A stretch of DNA of 64,000 bases from an uncultured Candidatus Melainabacteria bacterium. Its GTDB lineage: Bacteria; Cyanobacteriota; Vampirovibrionia; Gastranaerophilales; Gastranaerophilaceae. The notes under the pieces are model-generated. The model worked only from the letters and a program-made list of their open reading frames with translations. It did not search any database and was not told the origin of the DNA. The number at the start of each line of letters is the position of its first letter. Position 1 is the first letter of the stretch. The stretch is taken from contig CAKUTL010000002.1 of the NCBI GenBank assembly GCA_934692295.1, forward strand, positions 45,464-109,463, given 5' to 3'. Below are positions 35,937 to 44,071 of the stretch, piece after piece. The translations under genes were made by a program, and so were the position numbers.

Positions 35937-35963
35937 TATAATAACCTATAAGATTATAGGAGG
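35937..35963 (+). promoter_or_regulatory. yajQ promoter and leader hairpin
   Basis: TATAAT at 35937-35942 is followed by a 6-bp hairpin (CCTATA 35945-35950 with TATAGG 35955-35960). The 3' arm takes the first two G bases of the GGAGG ribosome site at 35959-35963. Weak translational control is possible. Confidence 0.4.
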
Positions 35964-35970
35964 TTATTAT

Positions 35971-36471
35971 ATGGCTAAAGATTGCAGTTTTGACATTGTG
36001 TCAGAATACAACAAACAAGAACTTGTTAACGCAGTTGACCAAGTGAAAAGAGAATTGACTACAAGATTTGATTTAAAAGATTCAAATTCTCAAGTTGAAT
36101 TGGATGCAGACAAATCAATCACAATTACAACTAATGACGATATGAAATTGAAAAATATTGTTGATATTCTTCAATCAAAACTTGTAAAAAGAAATTTGAG
36201 CTTGAAAATTCTCGACCCACAAACTCCGGAAAACGCTTTAGGTGGAAATATCAGACAAGTTTTTAATCTTAAAAAAGGATTAACTCAAGAATTAGCAAAA
36301 AAAATTGTATCAGATATTAAAGCAACAAAATTGAAAGTACAAGCATCTATTCAAGGGGAACAAGTGAGAGTTACAGGCAAAGATAAAGATGACTTGCAAG
36401 CAGTAATTCAAAACTTACGTAAAAATGAAGATAAATATGATGTTCCGCTTCAATTTACAAATTATAGATAA
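35971..36471 (+). CDS. yajQ: YajQ family nucleotide/cyclic-di-GMP-binding protein
   Basis: A 166-residue protein, the normal length, with two alternating beta-alpha domains. The family N-terminus (SFDIVSEYNKQELVNAVDQVKREL) and the motif TRFDLKDS are present. The C-terminal RVTGKDKDDLQAVI ... DVPLQFTNYR is also typical. Some members bind cyclic-di-GMP and act with LysR regulators; here no partner is adjacent. It is monocistronic with promoter, GGAGG site and terminator in place. Confidence 0.95.
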   Translation: MAKDCSFDIVSEYNKQELVNAVDQVKRELTTRFDLKDSNSQVELDADKSITITTNDDMKLKNIVDILQSKLVKRNLSLKILDPQTPENALGGNIRQVFNLKKGLTQELAKKIVSDIKATKLKVQASIQGEQVRVTGKDKDDLQAVIQNLRKNEDKYDVPLQFTNYR

Positions 36472-36481
36472 GAACAAAAAG

Positions 36482-36511
36482 TCCGAGGAAAATATAACCC
36501 TCGGATTTTTC
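36482..36511. terminator. Bidirectional terminator between yajQ and the prepilin gene
   Basis: A 7-bp GC-rich stem TCCGAGG with CCTCGGA. T runs follow on both strands (TTTTT on plus, CTTTTTG on minus), serving both convergent genes. Confidence 0.85.
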
Positions 36512-37560
36512 TATTTTGAATGTGAAAAGGCATAAGCAGCAGCTGCAGAAAAAGGAGAAACTGAACCGTCATAAATAATTACAGGAAAAATATCGGCCAT
36601 ATCTTTTGGTTCTACAATACAATTCCCAGCTTCCATTGTTAAAATTTTATTTGAACCTCTTGTACATTTGACCTCTTTGTTAGGTTTGGAAATCCCATTT
36701 ACATCAATAAGTGCATAGCAACCTGTTCCCCAACCTCTGTGTTCTCCTTCTTGAATAATTCCAGGGTTTGTATTACCAAGAGTTCGAGAGCATGAAGCTT
36801 CAATAATTGTATTTGAACCACCCAGAACAGCAGAAAACAAAATTAAAGTCCCATCAGCTAGAAAGTATATAGGTATATAATTTTTATCTCTTGAAAAAGA
36901 GGATAGAGAATATGTAGGAGATTGAGATTTGTTTATAGAATAATTAGGAAGTCTATCCATTCCATAATAATAAGTTGCACCAGTTAATGTTCCATTTAGA
37001 AGAGAACAAATAGACTGTTTGTCTTCTGGGTTGTCAGTTGCAGAATTTGCGGTACATACTTCATTTATTCCAGAAAAATCAAAACCGTACTGAGTTTGCG
37101 ACATTTTTGCGGCATTACTAAGCGTGGATACAGTCTTTTTAAATTTCGCAGAATATTGATGAGCTTTAACATTCGCCATCAATGTTGGAATAGTCATCGC
37201 TGCAACCACCCCAATTATGCCAAGAGTAATTAACACTTCTACAAGAGTAAACGCACATTTTTCCCATATGGCACCTTGAACTCTACCAACCGCCTCCTCT
37301 CCTTGGGGAGAGGATTGAGGTGAGGGGTTAATCCATAAAAAAGATCCTTCGCTTCGCTCAGGATGACGGGAGTTATTAGATACATTTTCTACATTCGTCA
37401 TTCTGAGTGATAAACAGTTGGATTGTAACAAATCAGTAGAACTTGAACGAAGAATCTCTAACTTTTCACGTTCAGTTAAACCCCTCACCCTATCCATCTC
37501 CCAAGGGCGAGGGAATAATTTTGTATTCGTCCTTTCCTTCAAATCTCCGCAATGGAACAA
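36511..37560 (-). CDS. Type II secretion/prepilin-like protein with disrupted, repeat-containing 5' end
   Basis: The C-terminal 250 residues are a prepilin: CAFTLVEVLITLGIIGVVAA (cleavage A/F, Glu5, hydrophobic helix), then a globular head with several Cys. Residues 1-100 instead read through a palindromic repeat (for example HPERSEGS and PSPQSSPQGE), which is not normal leader sequence. The frame as it stands opens only at a TTG. An excellent ribosome site (AGGAGG, overlapping the cyclase stop) precedes a GTG at 37645 whose frame reaches this one only if the C9 tract at 37610-37618 is one base shorter or two longer. Real gene, frameshifted or phase-variable. Confidence 0.65.
   Translation of the reverse strand: MFHCGDLKERTNTKLFPRPWEMDRVRGLTEREKLEILRSSSTDLLQSNCLSLRMTNVENVSNNSRHPERSEGSFLWINPSPQSSPQGEEAVGRVQGAIWEKCAFTLVEVLITLGIIGVVAAMTIPTLMANVKAHQYSAKFKKTVSTLSNAAKMSQTQYGFDFSGINEVCTANSATDNPEDKQSICSLLNGTLTGATYYYGMDRLPNYSINKSQSPTYSLSSFSRDKNYIPIYFLADGTLILFSAVLGGSNTIIEASCSRTLGNTNPGIIQEGEHRGWGTGCYALIDVNGISKPNKEVKCTRGSNKILTMEAGNCIVEPKDMADIFPVIIYDGSVSPFSAAAAYAFSHSK
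37289..37520. repeat. Composite palindromic repeat (B-A-A'-B')
   Basis: Arm B lies at about 37292-37331 (CCTCTCCTTGGGGAGAGG then GAGGTGAGGGGTTAA). Its inverted counterpart is at about 37477-37516. Inside are unit A (37342-37368, AGATCCTTCGC...CTCAGGATGACG) and its longer inverted relative at 37396-37459 (AGAATCTC...GTCATTCTGAG). The whole is an imperfect inverted repeat of about 230 bases, GC-rich relative to the surroundings, and looks like a non-coding mobile or dispersed element. Unit A recurs at 60464-60529. Confidence 0.7.
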
Positions 37561-37609
37561 GCGGGTGCCATCCGCTAAAATATCAGCTATGACTTCCTTT
37601 AAGAGGTTA

Positions 37610-37618
37610 CCCCCCCCC
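37610..37618. repeat. C9 homopolymer tract in a prepilin 5' region
   Basis: Nine C bases (nine G on the coding strand), nine codons after a GTG with a strong ribosome site. Its length sets whether that start is in frame with the prepilin gene. Such a tract stands out in AT-rich DNA. Confidence 0.75.
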
Positions 37619-37656
37619 GTTTTTCAACCTATGATTGAGTTTCACTATAAATCCTC

Positions 37657-39657
37657 CTATTTTTCCTTATCTCTATCTATTCTCAAAACTTCATAAATAT
37701 TCATTTTTTTTGCCTTACCACGAATTTGAACCTCTGAAATCTTGATTACGTCCGCAATATCCGCAATATGAGCATAAGTAGAACTACTTACAAGTAAATT
37801 TGTTTTATATACCTTATTATAACTTTCAATACGAGATGCAAGGTTTACGGTATCACCAATTACGGTGTATTCCATACGTGTTTCAGTACCAATATTTCCA
37901 ATAAACACTTCTCCCGTATTTATACCAACCCCAATTTCTATTTTCGGTTTCCCTTCAAATAGCCATTTTTCTCTCAAATATTCTACCTTCTTAAGCATTT
38001 CATATGCACATTTTACGGCATTTCTGGCATGGTTTATATCTTGAATTGGTTCGCCAAAAATCGCCATTACAGCATCGCCAATAAATTTGTTAATTACACC
38101 ATTATATTTTGTAATAATTGGTTCCATTTCGGCAAAATATTCGTTCAAAATCATTGAGACTTCTTCTGCTGACATTTTTTCACTAAGACTGGTAAATCCT
38201 CGAATATCTGAGAACAAAACCGTTACAATTGCACGCTTACCGCCTAGTTTTAAATCATCAATATTACTTACAACGTTATTCATAATATCTTGGGAAAGAT
38301 ATTTCCCCATTGCCTGTTTAATTTTCTCTTTATTCCTGTTCTCGGACAAAAACTTGAATGAATAGCCAAAAATAACAGTAACAAGCTGAGCCGCAAATGG
38401 AATTGCACAAGGAAGAATATGACCCAACATTGCAAATATAATAACAAAGAATAAATACACAAAATCTAAACTTATTATTGATAAAATTCCTTTGAAAAAT
38501 TTGCATTTGAGAACGAGTAAAAATGTGATTAAACACATAATAAATACACTAAATGCCAAAACTCCAAAATTTGAATAGGATAAAAAGTCAGAATTTGCAA
38601 TGTTATCATAACTGGAGGCCTGAATATCAACTCCCGGATGATTTGCTGATATAGGTGTTTTTTGAATATCTGCTGTCGGACCTGATATATTTTGCCCGAT
38701 AATAACAATTTTATCGTTAAAAAATTCAGGGTTCAGGTATTTTCCTTTGTATAAATCAAATAATTCGGGATGATTTTTAGGTGTAACACCGGAATTCATA
38801 GCATAATAAGAATGTAAAATCTTACTTGCTGAAATTGGGGGATGAGAATACGAACTATTGTTAATTTTGATATTTCTATAATATCTGATATTTGTTTTGG
38901 CTATCCCTTTTGAATCTAGGGTATAAGGTATTTTTAAACCTGTTTTAGGAATAATTATGTACTTGTTGTCCAAAACAATTTTATTTGTATTATTAGTAAG
39001 CAAATATAGTTTTAAAGCCAATGAAGGATAAAATGAATCTCCAATTTTTAAAATATTTATTGCTGAAAAAACAGTACCTGAAGTTTCTTCCGGTTGTATA
39101 ATCACAGATGCCAAGTTTTTTATATATCCAACATCGTAAGAATAATTCATTACACTAGGGAAATTTACAGGATAGGAAGCTCTTTTTAATTCCACATCAA
39201 GCGAAAAATCTTTTTTGAACTTCTTTAAAATTTCTGCATCTTCATCCGAATAAGATTGCTCAGGAATAAAACCGGTAACAAGATTATTCATTTTAGAAAG
39301 TTGGTTCAAATATAAAACATCAGCAGGATTATTAGGGTCGTAAGTTTTCAAAACCATATCAAGACCCACAACTTTTGGTTTAGAGTATGTATGGAAAAAA
39401 TCTAACAAATCCGCATAACGCTCACGACTCCATGGCAATTTATAATCCTGAATAGAAGTATCATCAATAACAATTTCTACAATATTATCACTCCCACGAC
39501 CGGTAGCAACAAATTTATTTATCAAATAACTATTAACAGAAATATCTAAATACTTTGAAGCAACAAATGAAACAATAACGACAAGAAATAAATATATTAC
39601 AAATGAATATAAATAGAATAGTTTATTTTTAATCTTTTTCATCCATGAAGCTCCCAA
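37657..39657 (-). CDS. CHASE2-domain adenylate/guanylate cyclase
   Basis: A 666-residue membrane sensor. A helix near residues 10-30 leads to an extracytoplasmic CHASE2 domain (about 40-330; VIDDTSIQDYKLPWSRERYADLL, VIIGQNISGPTADIQKTP). Three closely packed membrane helices follow, then a class III cyclase domain from about 470: TVLFSDIRGFTSLSEKM holds the metal Asp, NKFIGDAVMAIFG the second, GVGINTGEVFIGNIG and VIGDTVNLASRIES the rest. It makes cAMP (or cGMP) upon an outside signal. This architecture is frequent in cyanobacteria. The prepilin gene follows after 11 bases. Confidence 0.93.
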   Translation of the reverse strand: MGASWMKKIKNKLFYLYSFVIYLFLVVIVSFVASKYLDISVNSYLINKFVATGRGSDNIVEIVIDDTSIQDYKLPWSRERYADLLDFFHTYSKPKVVGLDMVLKTYDPNNPADVLYLNQLSKMNNLVTGFIPEQSYSDEDAEILKKFKKDFSLDVELKRASYPVNFPSVMNYSYDVGYIKNLASVIIQPEETSGTVFSAINILKIGDSFYPSLALKLYLLTNNTNKIVLDNKYIIIPKTGLKIPYTLDSKGIAKTNIRYYRNIKINNSSYSHPPISASKILHSYYAMNSGVTPKNHPELFDLYKGKYLNPEFFNDKIVIIGQNISGPTADIQKTPISANHPGVDIQASSYDNIANSDFLSYSNFGVLAFSVFIMCLITFLLVLKCKFFKGILSIISLDFVYLFFVIIFAMLGHILPCAIPFAAQLVTVIFGYSFKFLSENRNKEKIKQAMGKYLSQDIMNNVVSNIDDLKLGGKRAIVTVLFSDIRGFTSLSEKMSAEEVSMILNEYFAEMEPIITKYNGVINKFIGDAVMAIFGEPIQDINHARNAVKCAYEMLKKVEYLREKWLFEGKPKIEIGVGINTGEVFIGNIGTETRMEYTVIGDTVNLASRIESYNKVYKTNLLVSSSTYAHIADIADVIKISEVQIRGKAKKMNIYEVLRIDRDKEK

Positions 39658-39675
39658 AGTCAGTTTTTTATTTTA

Positions 39676-39684
39676 TGATATAAT
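39676..39684 (+). promoter_or_regulatory. Extended -10 promoter of the eda-kinase operon
   Basis: TGATATAAT (TATAAT at 39679-39684) lies 24 bases before the ATG at 39708, followed by an AAAAAAGG ribosome site. Confidence 0.55.
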
Positions 39685-39707
39685 AAATTTTGAAAAAAGG
39701 ATAGATT

Positions 39708-40313
39708 ATGAACATAAATTTAGTAGAAAAATTATCAAAAAATAAGGTATTTCCTATAATTAGGAGTTCTGATCCGCAAGATGTTGTTTGTAAAGCACAA
39801 GCATTACTTGAAGGTGGACTTGATATTATGGAAATTAATATTGAATCACCCAGAGTTTTTAATGCAATAGAAGCCTTATCAAAAGATGCAATTATTTGTG
39901 CCGGAGGGATTATTACTTCATTACAAGCTAAAACAGCCATTGAGTGCGGTGCAAAAATTATTTCATCTCCAATTTTTCAATCTAATTTGATTAAGATTTC
40001 TAAAGATACACAAATTCCTTTTATTGCAGGAACATCAACGGCAAATGAAGCATACAAAGCTTGGAAATCACGTATTCCTCTTGCTAAAATCTATCCGATT
40101 ACTGCAATGGGCGGAGTTGAATACATTGAAAATTTGTTACGTCCAATGCCATTTTTAAAACTTATTCCACAAGGTGATGTAAAACTTGGAGAAATTAAAC
40201 AATATATCAACGCCGGTGCGGTAGCTGTTGGAGTTGGCAGACATTTGACGGTTGCAAACTCTTATAAAGAAATAACAGAAAGAACGAAAAAACTATTGGA
40301 GCAATTGAAATAA
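39708..40313 (+). CDS. eda: KDPG/KHG aldolase
   Basis: A 201-residue class I aldolase, normal Eda length. It splits 2-keto-3-deoxy-6-phosphogluconate into pyruvate and glyceraldehyde-3-phosphate. IIRSSDPQDVVCKAQALLEG and IMEINIESP hold the catalytic Glu. LAKIYPITAMGG holds the Schiff-base Lys, and GAVAVGVGRHL the phosphate site. The next gene, a sugar kinase, starts right after its stop (TAA ATG), so both serve the lower ketogluconate route. No Edd is seen in the window. Confidence 0.93.
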   Translation: MNINLVEKLSKNKVFPIIRSSDPQDVVCKAQALLEGGLDIMEINIESPRVFNAIEALSKDAIICAGGIITSLQAKTAIECGAKIISSPIFQSNLIKISKDTQIPFIAGTSTANEAYKAWKSRIPLAKIYPITAMGGVEYIENLLRPMPFLKLIPQGDVKLGEIKQYINAGAVAVGVGRHLTVANSYKEITERTKKLLEQLK

Positions 40314-41261
40314 ATGGAAGAAAATAAACTTGATCTTATTACTATCGGAGAAAGTTTAATTGAATTTTCTACGAACCAAAAATTTAAAGATGCAGAATGT
40401 CTTCACAAATACTATGGGGGAGATTCTTTAGTCGTAGCAGTTGCTGCAAAGCGTCTAAATTCTGAAGTTGGATTTATAACATGTCTTGGAGATGATGTTT
40501 TCAAAGAATTTTTACTTGAAAGTTGGGAAAAAGAGGGACTAGATATTAGCCACATAAGAACCGTTAGCGATAAAAACGGTATTTATATGGTTTCAAGAAC
40601 TTCAGCTCACGATAAAGAGTTTATGTACTATCGTAAAAAAATTGCACCTGCAAAATTATCTATTGATGATATTGATGAAGAATTTATCAAAAATGCAAAA
40701 ATCATTTACGCATCAGGAATTACCCAATCACTTTCAATCAATTCCAGAGAAGCTGTAAAAAAAGCATTTGAAGTCGCAAGAGATAATGGTGTAATTACAG
40801 CGTATGACCCAAATTATTCGTCATTAATTTCAACTCCGGAAGATGCAAAAGAATATTTTGATGAAATTGCACCATATACAGACATTCTATTTATGAGTGC
40901 CAAATATGATGCTAAAAGCATTTTTGAGATTGAATCAGTTGAAAACATCACGAAATATTTAATGGATTTAGGTATTCAAACCGTTGTAATTAAATCAAGT
41001 CCGGATAAGGGATACTTTATAAATAGCTTAGGCAAAAATTATTTTGTACCTTTCTACACAGAAAATACCGTTGATACAACTTCATCTGGAGATGCCTTCA
41101 ATGGGGCGTTTTTACACGCTATTTCACATGGGTACACACCTGTTGAAGCAGGAAAAATTGCATCTATTGATGCCGGACTTCAAGCTCAAGGAATTGGAGC
41201 AATAAAATCAACTCCTTATTATGACGAAGTTTATAAAATATTTAAGACTGAGGACTTTTAA
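40314..41261 (+). CDS. kdgK: PfkB-family sugar kinase, probably 2-keto-3-deoxygluconate kinase
   Basis: A 315-residue ribokinase-fold kinase. The N-terminal ITIGESLIEF, the substrate-side YYGGDSLVVAVAAKRL and the catalytic DTTSSGDAFNGAFL near residue 260 are present; the Asp in SGD is the catalytic base. Pairing with the KDPG aldolase, with no gap, makes 2-keto-3-deoxygluconate the likely substrate. This gives a two-step path from uronate/pectin breakdown products to pyruvate. The specific substrate rests on context rather than sequence. Confidence 0.88.
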   Translation: MEENKLDLITIGESLIEFSTNQKFKDAECLHKYYGGDSLVVAVAAKRLNSEVGFITCLGDDVFKEFLLESWEKEGLDISHIRTVSDKNGIYMVSRTSAHDKEFMYYRKKIAPAKLSIDDIDEEFIKNAKIIYASGITQSLSINSREAVKKAFEVARDNGVITAYDPNYSSLISTPEDAKEYFDEIAPYTDILFMSAKYDAKSIFEIESVENITKYLMDLGIQTVVIKSSPDKGYFINSLGKNYFVPFYTENTVDTTSSGDAFNGAFLHAISHGYTPVEAGKIASIDAGLQAQGIGAIKSTPYYDEVYKIFKTEDF

Positions 41262-42274
41262 TGAAAAAAAGATTTGTACTATCCGGATATTTCGGATTCA
41301 AAAACTTTGGAGATGAAGCAATTCTATCTGTATTGGTTAAAAAATTGCAGAATGACGGACATAGAATAACAATCATTTCTTCAGACCCGCAATACACAAA
41401 AAAACAATTTCGCCATATAAGAAGTGTTTACACCTTCAAATTTCAGGATATTATCGGAGCTATTGCAAAGTCTAATATCCTAGTTTCCGGTGGAGGAAGT
41501 CTATTACAAGATGTAACCAGCCTAAAAAGTCTTATTTACTATCTTTTAATAATTTCCATAGGACTATTATTGAGAAAAAAAGTCATAATTTTTGCTCAAG
41601 GAATTGGACCTATCAAAAGTAAAATCGGACAATTTTTAACAAAAAACATTCTTAAACATTGCAACTATGTAAGTGTTAGAGATGAAAAGAGTTTACAACT
41701 TCTAAATTCTTGGGAGATAAAAGCGGATTTGCTTTGTGATCCGATATTCTCAACTCAAACAGATTGTACCGAAAAAAATAACACTCTTGCCATACAACTT
41801 AGAGATTTTAAAACAATGAATGATGATTTCATTGACAGGTTAGCTCAAAAAGTAGCTCAAGATTTTTCGGATAAGGATGTAGAAATATATTCATTCCAAG
41901 ATGCGATAGACAAAAACATATGTGAAAAGTTTGAAAAAGCTCTAAAAATGCTTAAACCAGAAATAAAAACAACTTTATACACAGGTCTTACGAATGATGA
42001 GATTATACAAAAACTCTCAAAGGCTCAATATTTAATTGCAATGAGGTTTCATGCAATTATTATCGGATTAATTTCAAGAGTAAAGGTTCTTTCAATCAAT
42101 TATGATATTAAAGTTGAAAAAATTTCTAAAGAATTTGGAATTCCAATGGTTGAATTGAATAAAGAGTTTGGAAATCAGTTTGAAGAATTAAAAAATGAAA
42201 ATCTTGACCAAATAAATAATATTGTACAATCAAAAACTTTTGATTGGTCAGGATTTAATAATGCAATAGATTAA
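41261..42274 (+). CDS. csaB: Polysaccharide pyruvyl transferase (CsaB-like)
   Basis: A 337-residue cytosolic transferase. GYFGFKNFGDEAILSVLV at the N-terminus and the central SGGGSLLQD and FAQGIGPIKS motifs are those of CsaB/PS_pyruv_trans proteins. RFHAIIIGL near the C-terminus is the conserved His motif. CsaB adds pyruvate ketals to a wall polysaccharide that SLH-domain proteins recognise; this is a common cyanobacterial/diderm pattern. The first codon overlaps the kinase stop, so it is in the same transcript, though the functions look unrelated. Confidence 0.9.
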   Translation: MKKRFVLSGYFGFKNFGDEAILSVLVKKLQNDGHRITIISSDPQYTKKQFRHIRSVYTFKFQDIIGAIAKSNILVSGGGSLLQDVTSLKSLIYYLLIISIGLLLRKKVIIFAQGIGPIKSKIGQFLTKNILKHCNYVSVRDEKSLQLLNSWEIKADLLCDPIFSTQTDCTEKNNTLAIQLRDFKTMNDDFIDRLAQKVAQDFSDKDVEIYSFQDAIDKNICEKFEKALKMLKPEIKTTLYTGLTNDEIIQKLSKAQYLIAMRFHAIIIGLISRVKVLSINYDIKVEKISKEFGIPMVELNKEFGNQFEELKNENLDQINNIVQSKTFDWSGFNNAID

Positions 42275-42310
42275 ATTGACAAGAACGAAATAAAACACTA
42301 ATATAAAAGA

Positions 42311-43090
42311 ATGAACTGGAAAGAATTTTTAACAGGATACAAAGGAAAAGATATACCTAAAGAGTTAAATGAATTTAACTGGGGTGCATTTATATTGACT
42401 TTTATCTGGGGGGTTAAGCATAAGGCTTGGATAACCCTATTAGCTATTCCATTGATTTATTTCCAGCTTCCATTGGGATTAAATTGGATATTATTAATAG
42501 TGTTACAGTTTTATTGCGGGTTTAGAGGCAATATGTGGGCTTACCAAGTAGATTGGTGGATGAGTCCCAAAGATTTTAGGCAAAACCAAATGAGATGGGG
42601 TGCAATTGCAATTATTTTAAACATTTCAATCCCTCTTTTTGCCCTCATAATTGCCGGAAGATTTGTTCAAAAATCACCAAACAATCCCGTGGATTTTATT
42701 GGGAATACACAATGTTCTGTCGCATATTCTAAATTGAAAAAATTTAATAAAATCAGCCTAAACTCAACAATGACAGATAGCGAAATTGCCGCAAATTTTG
42801 CAAAACAATTCAAAAATGCTTCAAATGATGGCTCAAGAGTAAACTTTACAGTAAAGGCTGATAGTGGAAAAAAAATAGAAACTTATTACATCGATTTTGA
42901 CACACAACCAAACCAAATGTGTAATATATTACAACAAAATTGCACAATAACTTCAACATTTATTCTACCGGCAGAAATGAATATTCCTAACCATTGTGTA
43001 TTTTTCTTTGATATGGATAAAAATATTGAACCAGATGAGCAAACCGCTAAAAACTTAAAAAAAGGTGCAAATATTTTCAAATACTTATAA
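42311..43090 (+). CDS. Membrane protein with DUF2628-like N-terminus, unknown function
   Basis: A 259-residue protein. The N-terminal NWKEFLTGYKGKDIP ... FNWGAFILTFIWGVKHKAW and the following membrane helices (about 28-70 and 98-120) resemble small DUF2628-type proteins with aromatic-rich first helices. The last 135 residues are a soluble domain (NTQCSVAYSKLKKFNKI ... CNILQQNCTI) with three Cys. It probably lies outside the membrane after the third helix. It follows csaB by 36 bases and converges on gatD with a one-base gap. Function unknown. Confidence 0.75.
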   Translation: MNWKEFLTGYKGKDIPKELNEFNWGAFILTFIWGVKHKAWITLLAIPLIYFQLPLGLNWILLIVLQFYCGFRGNMWAYQVDWWMSPKDFRQNQMRWGAIAIILNISIPLFALIIAGRFVQKSPNNPVDFIGNTQCSVAYSKLKKFNKISLNSTMTDSEIAANFAKQFKNASNDGSRVNFTVKADSGKKIETYYIDFDTQPNQMCNILQQNCTITSTFILPAEMNIPNHCVFFFDMDKNIEPDEQTAKNLKKGANIFKYL

Positions 43091-43091
43091 T

Positions 43092-43826
43092 CTAGTAAGC
43101 CTTATTTACAACAGAATTATGTGCATTCCATTCTAAAGTATCGTCAAGTTTTGATAATTTGATTTTTTCACCATATCTTCGTTCTAATGCCAATTCAATT
43201 AAATAATCTGCAAAATGAGGGTTTTTAGGGAGCAAAGAACCGTGTAAATAAGTACCAAACACGTTTTTATATCTTCCGCCTTCTAATCCGTCTTTTGAGT
43301 TATTTCCATTACCGATAACCGTAATTCCTAAAGGTTTTGTATCCCCTTGAAGATAGGTTAAACCACTGTGATTTTCAAATCCTACAAGTGTATTCGGAGA
43401 TAGGAAGTCAGTTTTTATTGTAACATTTCCTATAAATCTTTTTTTGCCCGCAACAGTATAAGCATCCATTAAAGATAAACCCTTCAATTTATCCTTATCA
43501 TGAGGTTGGTAATAGTGTCCAAATAACTGATAACCACCACAAATACCAAGGAAAACAGAACCATCATCACGTTGTCCAAGAAGCTCAGATTTATGTGAAT
43601 ACAACTCTTCAGCAACTTCTTCTTGTTGTTTATCCTGGCCCCCACCAATAAAATACAAATCATGTTTTTTTATTGAATCACCGATATTGATATTATCAAA
43701 TTCAACAGTAATTCCTCTCCATTCACAACGATTTTTCAACGTAATTATATTACCCAAATCTCCATACAAATTCAATAATTTTGGGTATAAATGAGCAATC
43801 GATATCTTTAAATTTTTCTCTTCCAT
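43092..43826 (-). CDS. gatD: Lipid II isoglutaminyl synthase, glutaminase subunit
   Basis: A 244-residue class I glutamine amidotransferase of the CobB/CobQ-like type. HLYPKLLNLYGDLGNIITLKNR is the GatD N-terminal signature. Cys96 in FLGICGGYQ is the nucleophile and the late GTYLHGSLLP holds the His. With MurT it amidates D-Glu of lipid II. No murT lies in the window, so the partner must be elsewhere. I use ATG at 43826; the frame continues upstream without a ribosome site, and a TATATT sits six bases before this ATG. Confidence 0.9.
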   Translation of the reverse strand: MEEKNLKISIAHLYPKLLNLYGDLGNIITLKNRCEWRGITVEFDNINIGDSIKKHDLYFIGGGQDKQQEEVAEELYSHKSELLGQRDDGSVFLGICGGYQLFGHYYQPHDKDKLKGLSLMDAYTVAGKKRFIGNVTIKTDFLSPNTLVGFENHSGLTYLQGDTKPLGITVIGNGNNSKDGLEGGRYKNVFGTYLHGSLLPKNPHFADYLIELALERRYGEKIKLSKLDDTLEWNAHNSVVNKAY

Positions 43827-43832
43827 ACTAAT

Positions 43833-43838
43833 AATATA
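43833..43838 (-). promoter_or_regulatory. -10 box six bases before gatD ATG
   Basis: The minus strand reads TATATT, then ATTAGT, then ATG. There is no ribosome site, so a leaderless message is likely. Divergent from the tRNA promoter at 43862. Confidence 0.4.
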
Positions 43839-43861
43839 ACATAAAAAGCTCAATTTTATGC

Positions 43862-43867
43862 TATAAT
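43862..43867 (+). promoter_or_regulatory. tRNA-Arg(CCT) promoter
   Basis: TATAAT inside TATGCTATAAT (extended -10), 12 bases before the tRNA 5' end. Confidence 0.55.
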
Positions 43868-43879
43868 AAACATGAAGTT

Positions 43880-43953
43880 GGCCTCGTAGCTCAGTAGGAT
43901 AGAGCAGTGGTTTCCTAAACCAAAGATCACGCGTTCGACTCGCGTCGGGGCCA
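43880..43953 (+). tRNA. tRNA-Arg (anticodon CCT)
   Basis: A 74-base cloverleaf. Acceptor GGCCTCG with CGGGGCC, D-arm GCTC...GAGC, anticodon loop TTCCTAA (CCT), T-arm ACGCG/CGCGT with TTCGACT, discriminator A, no encoded CCA. The anticodon stem has a mismatch at its outer pair. TTTTTAT follows. Confidence 0.92.
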
Positions 43954-44030
43954 TTTTTATTGTAGATTAAAATATTTTCTTAACATTTGTTAATATATCG
44001 AATAAATATAGCAATTATAAAACGCATATA

Positions 44031-44055
44031 AACTTTATATATATACAAGGGGATA
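44031..44055 (+). promoter_or_regulatory. Shared promoter-like element, copy 4
   Basis: AACTTTATATATATACAAGG and continuing GGATA, 16 bases before the ATG at 44072. It is the most diverged of the five copies. Confidence 0.4.
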
Positions 44056-44071
44056 TTTATAAAGGGAAATT

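Noticed and set aside
37418..37696. 92-codon plus-strand frame
   Set aside because: Runs across the repeat and the C9 tract antisense to the prepilin gene; nothing protein-like.
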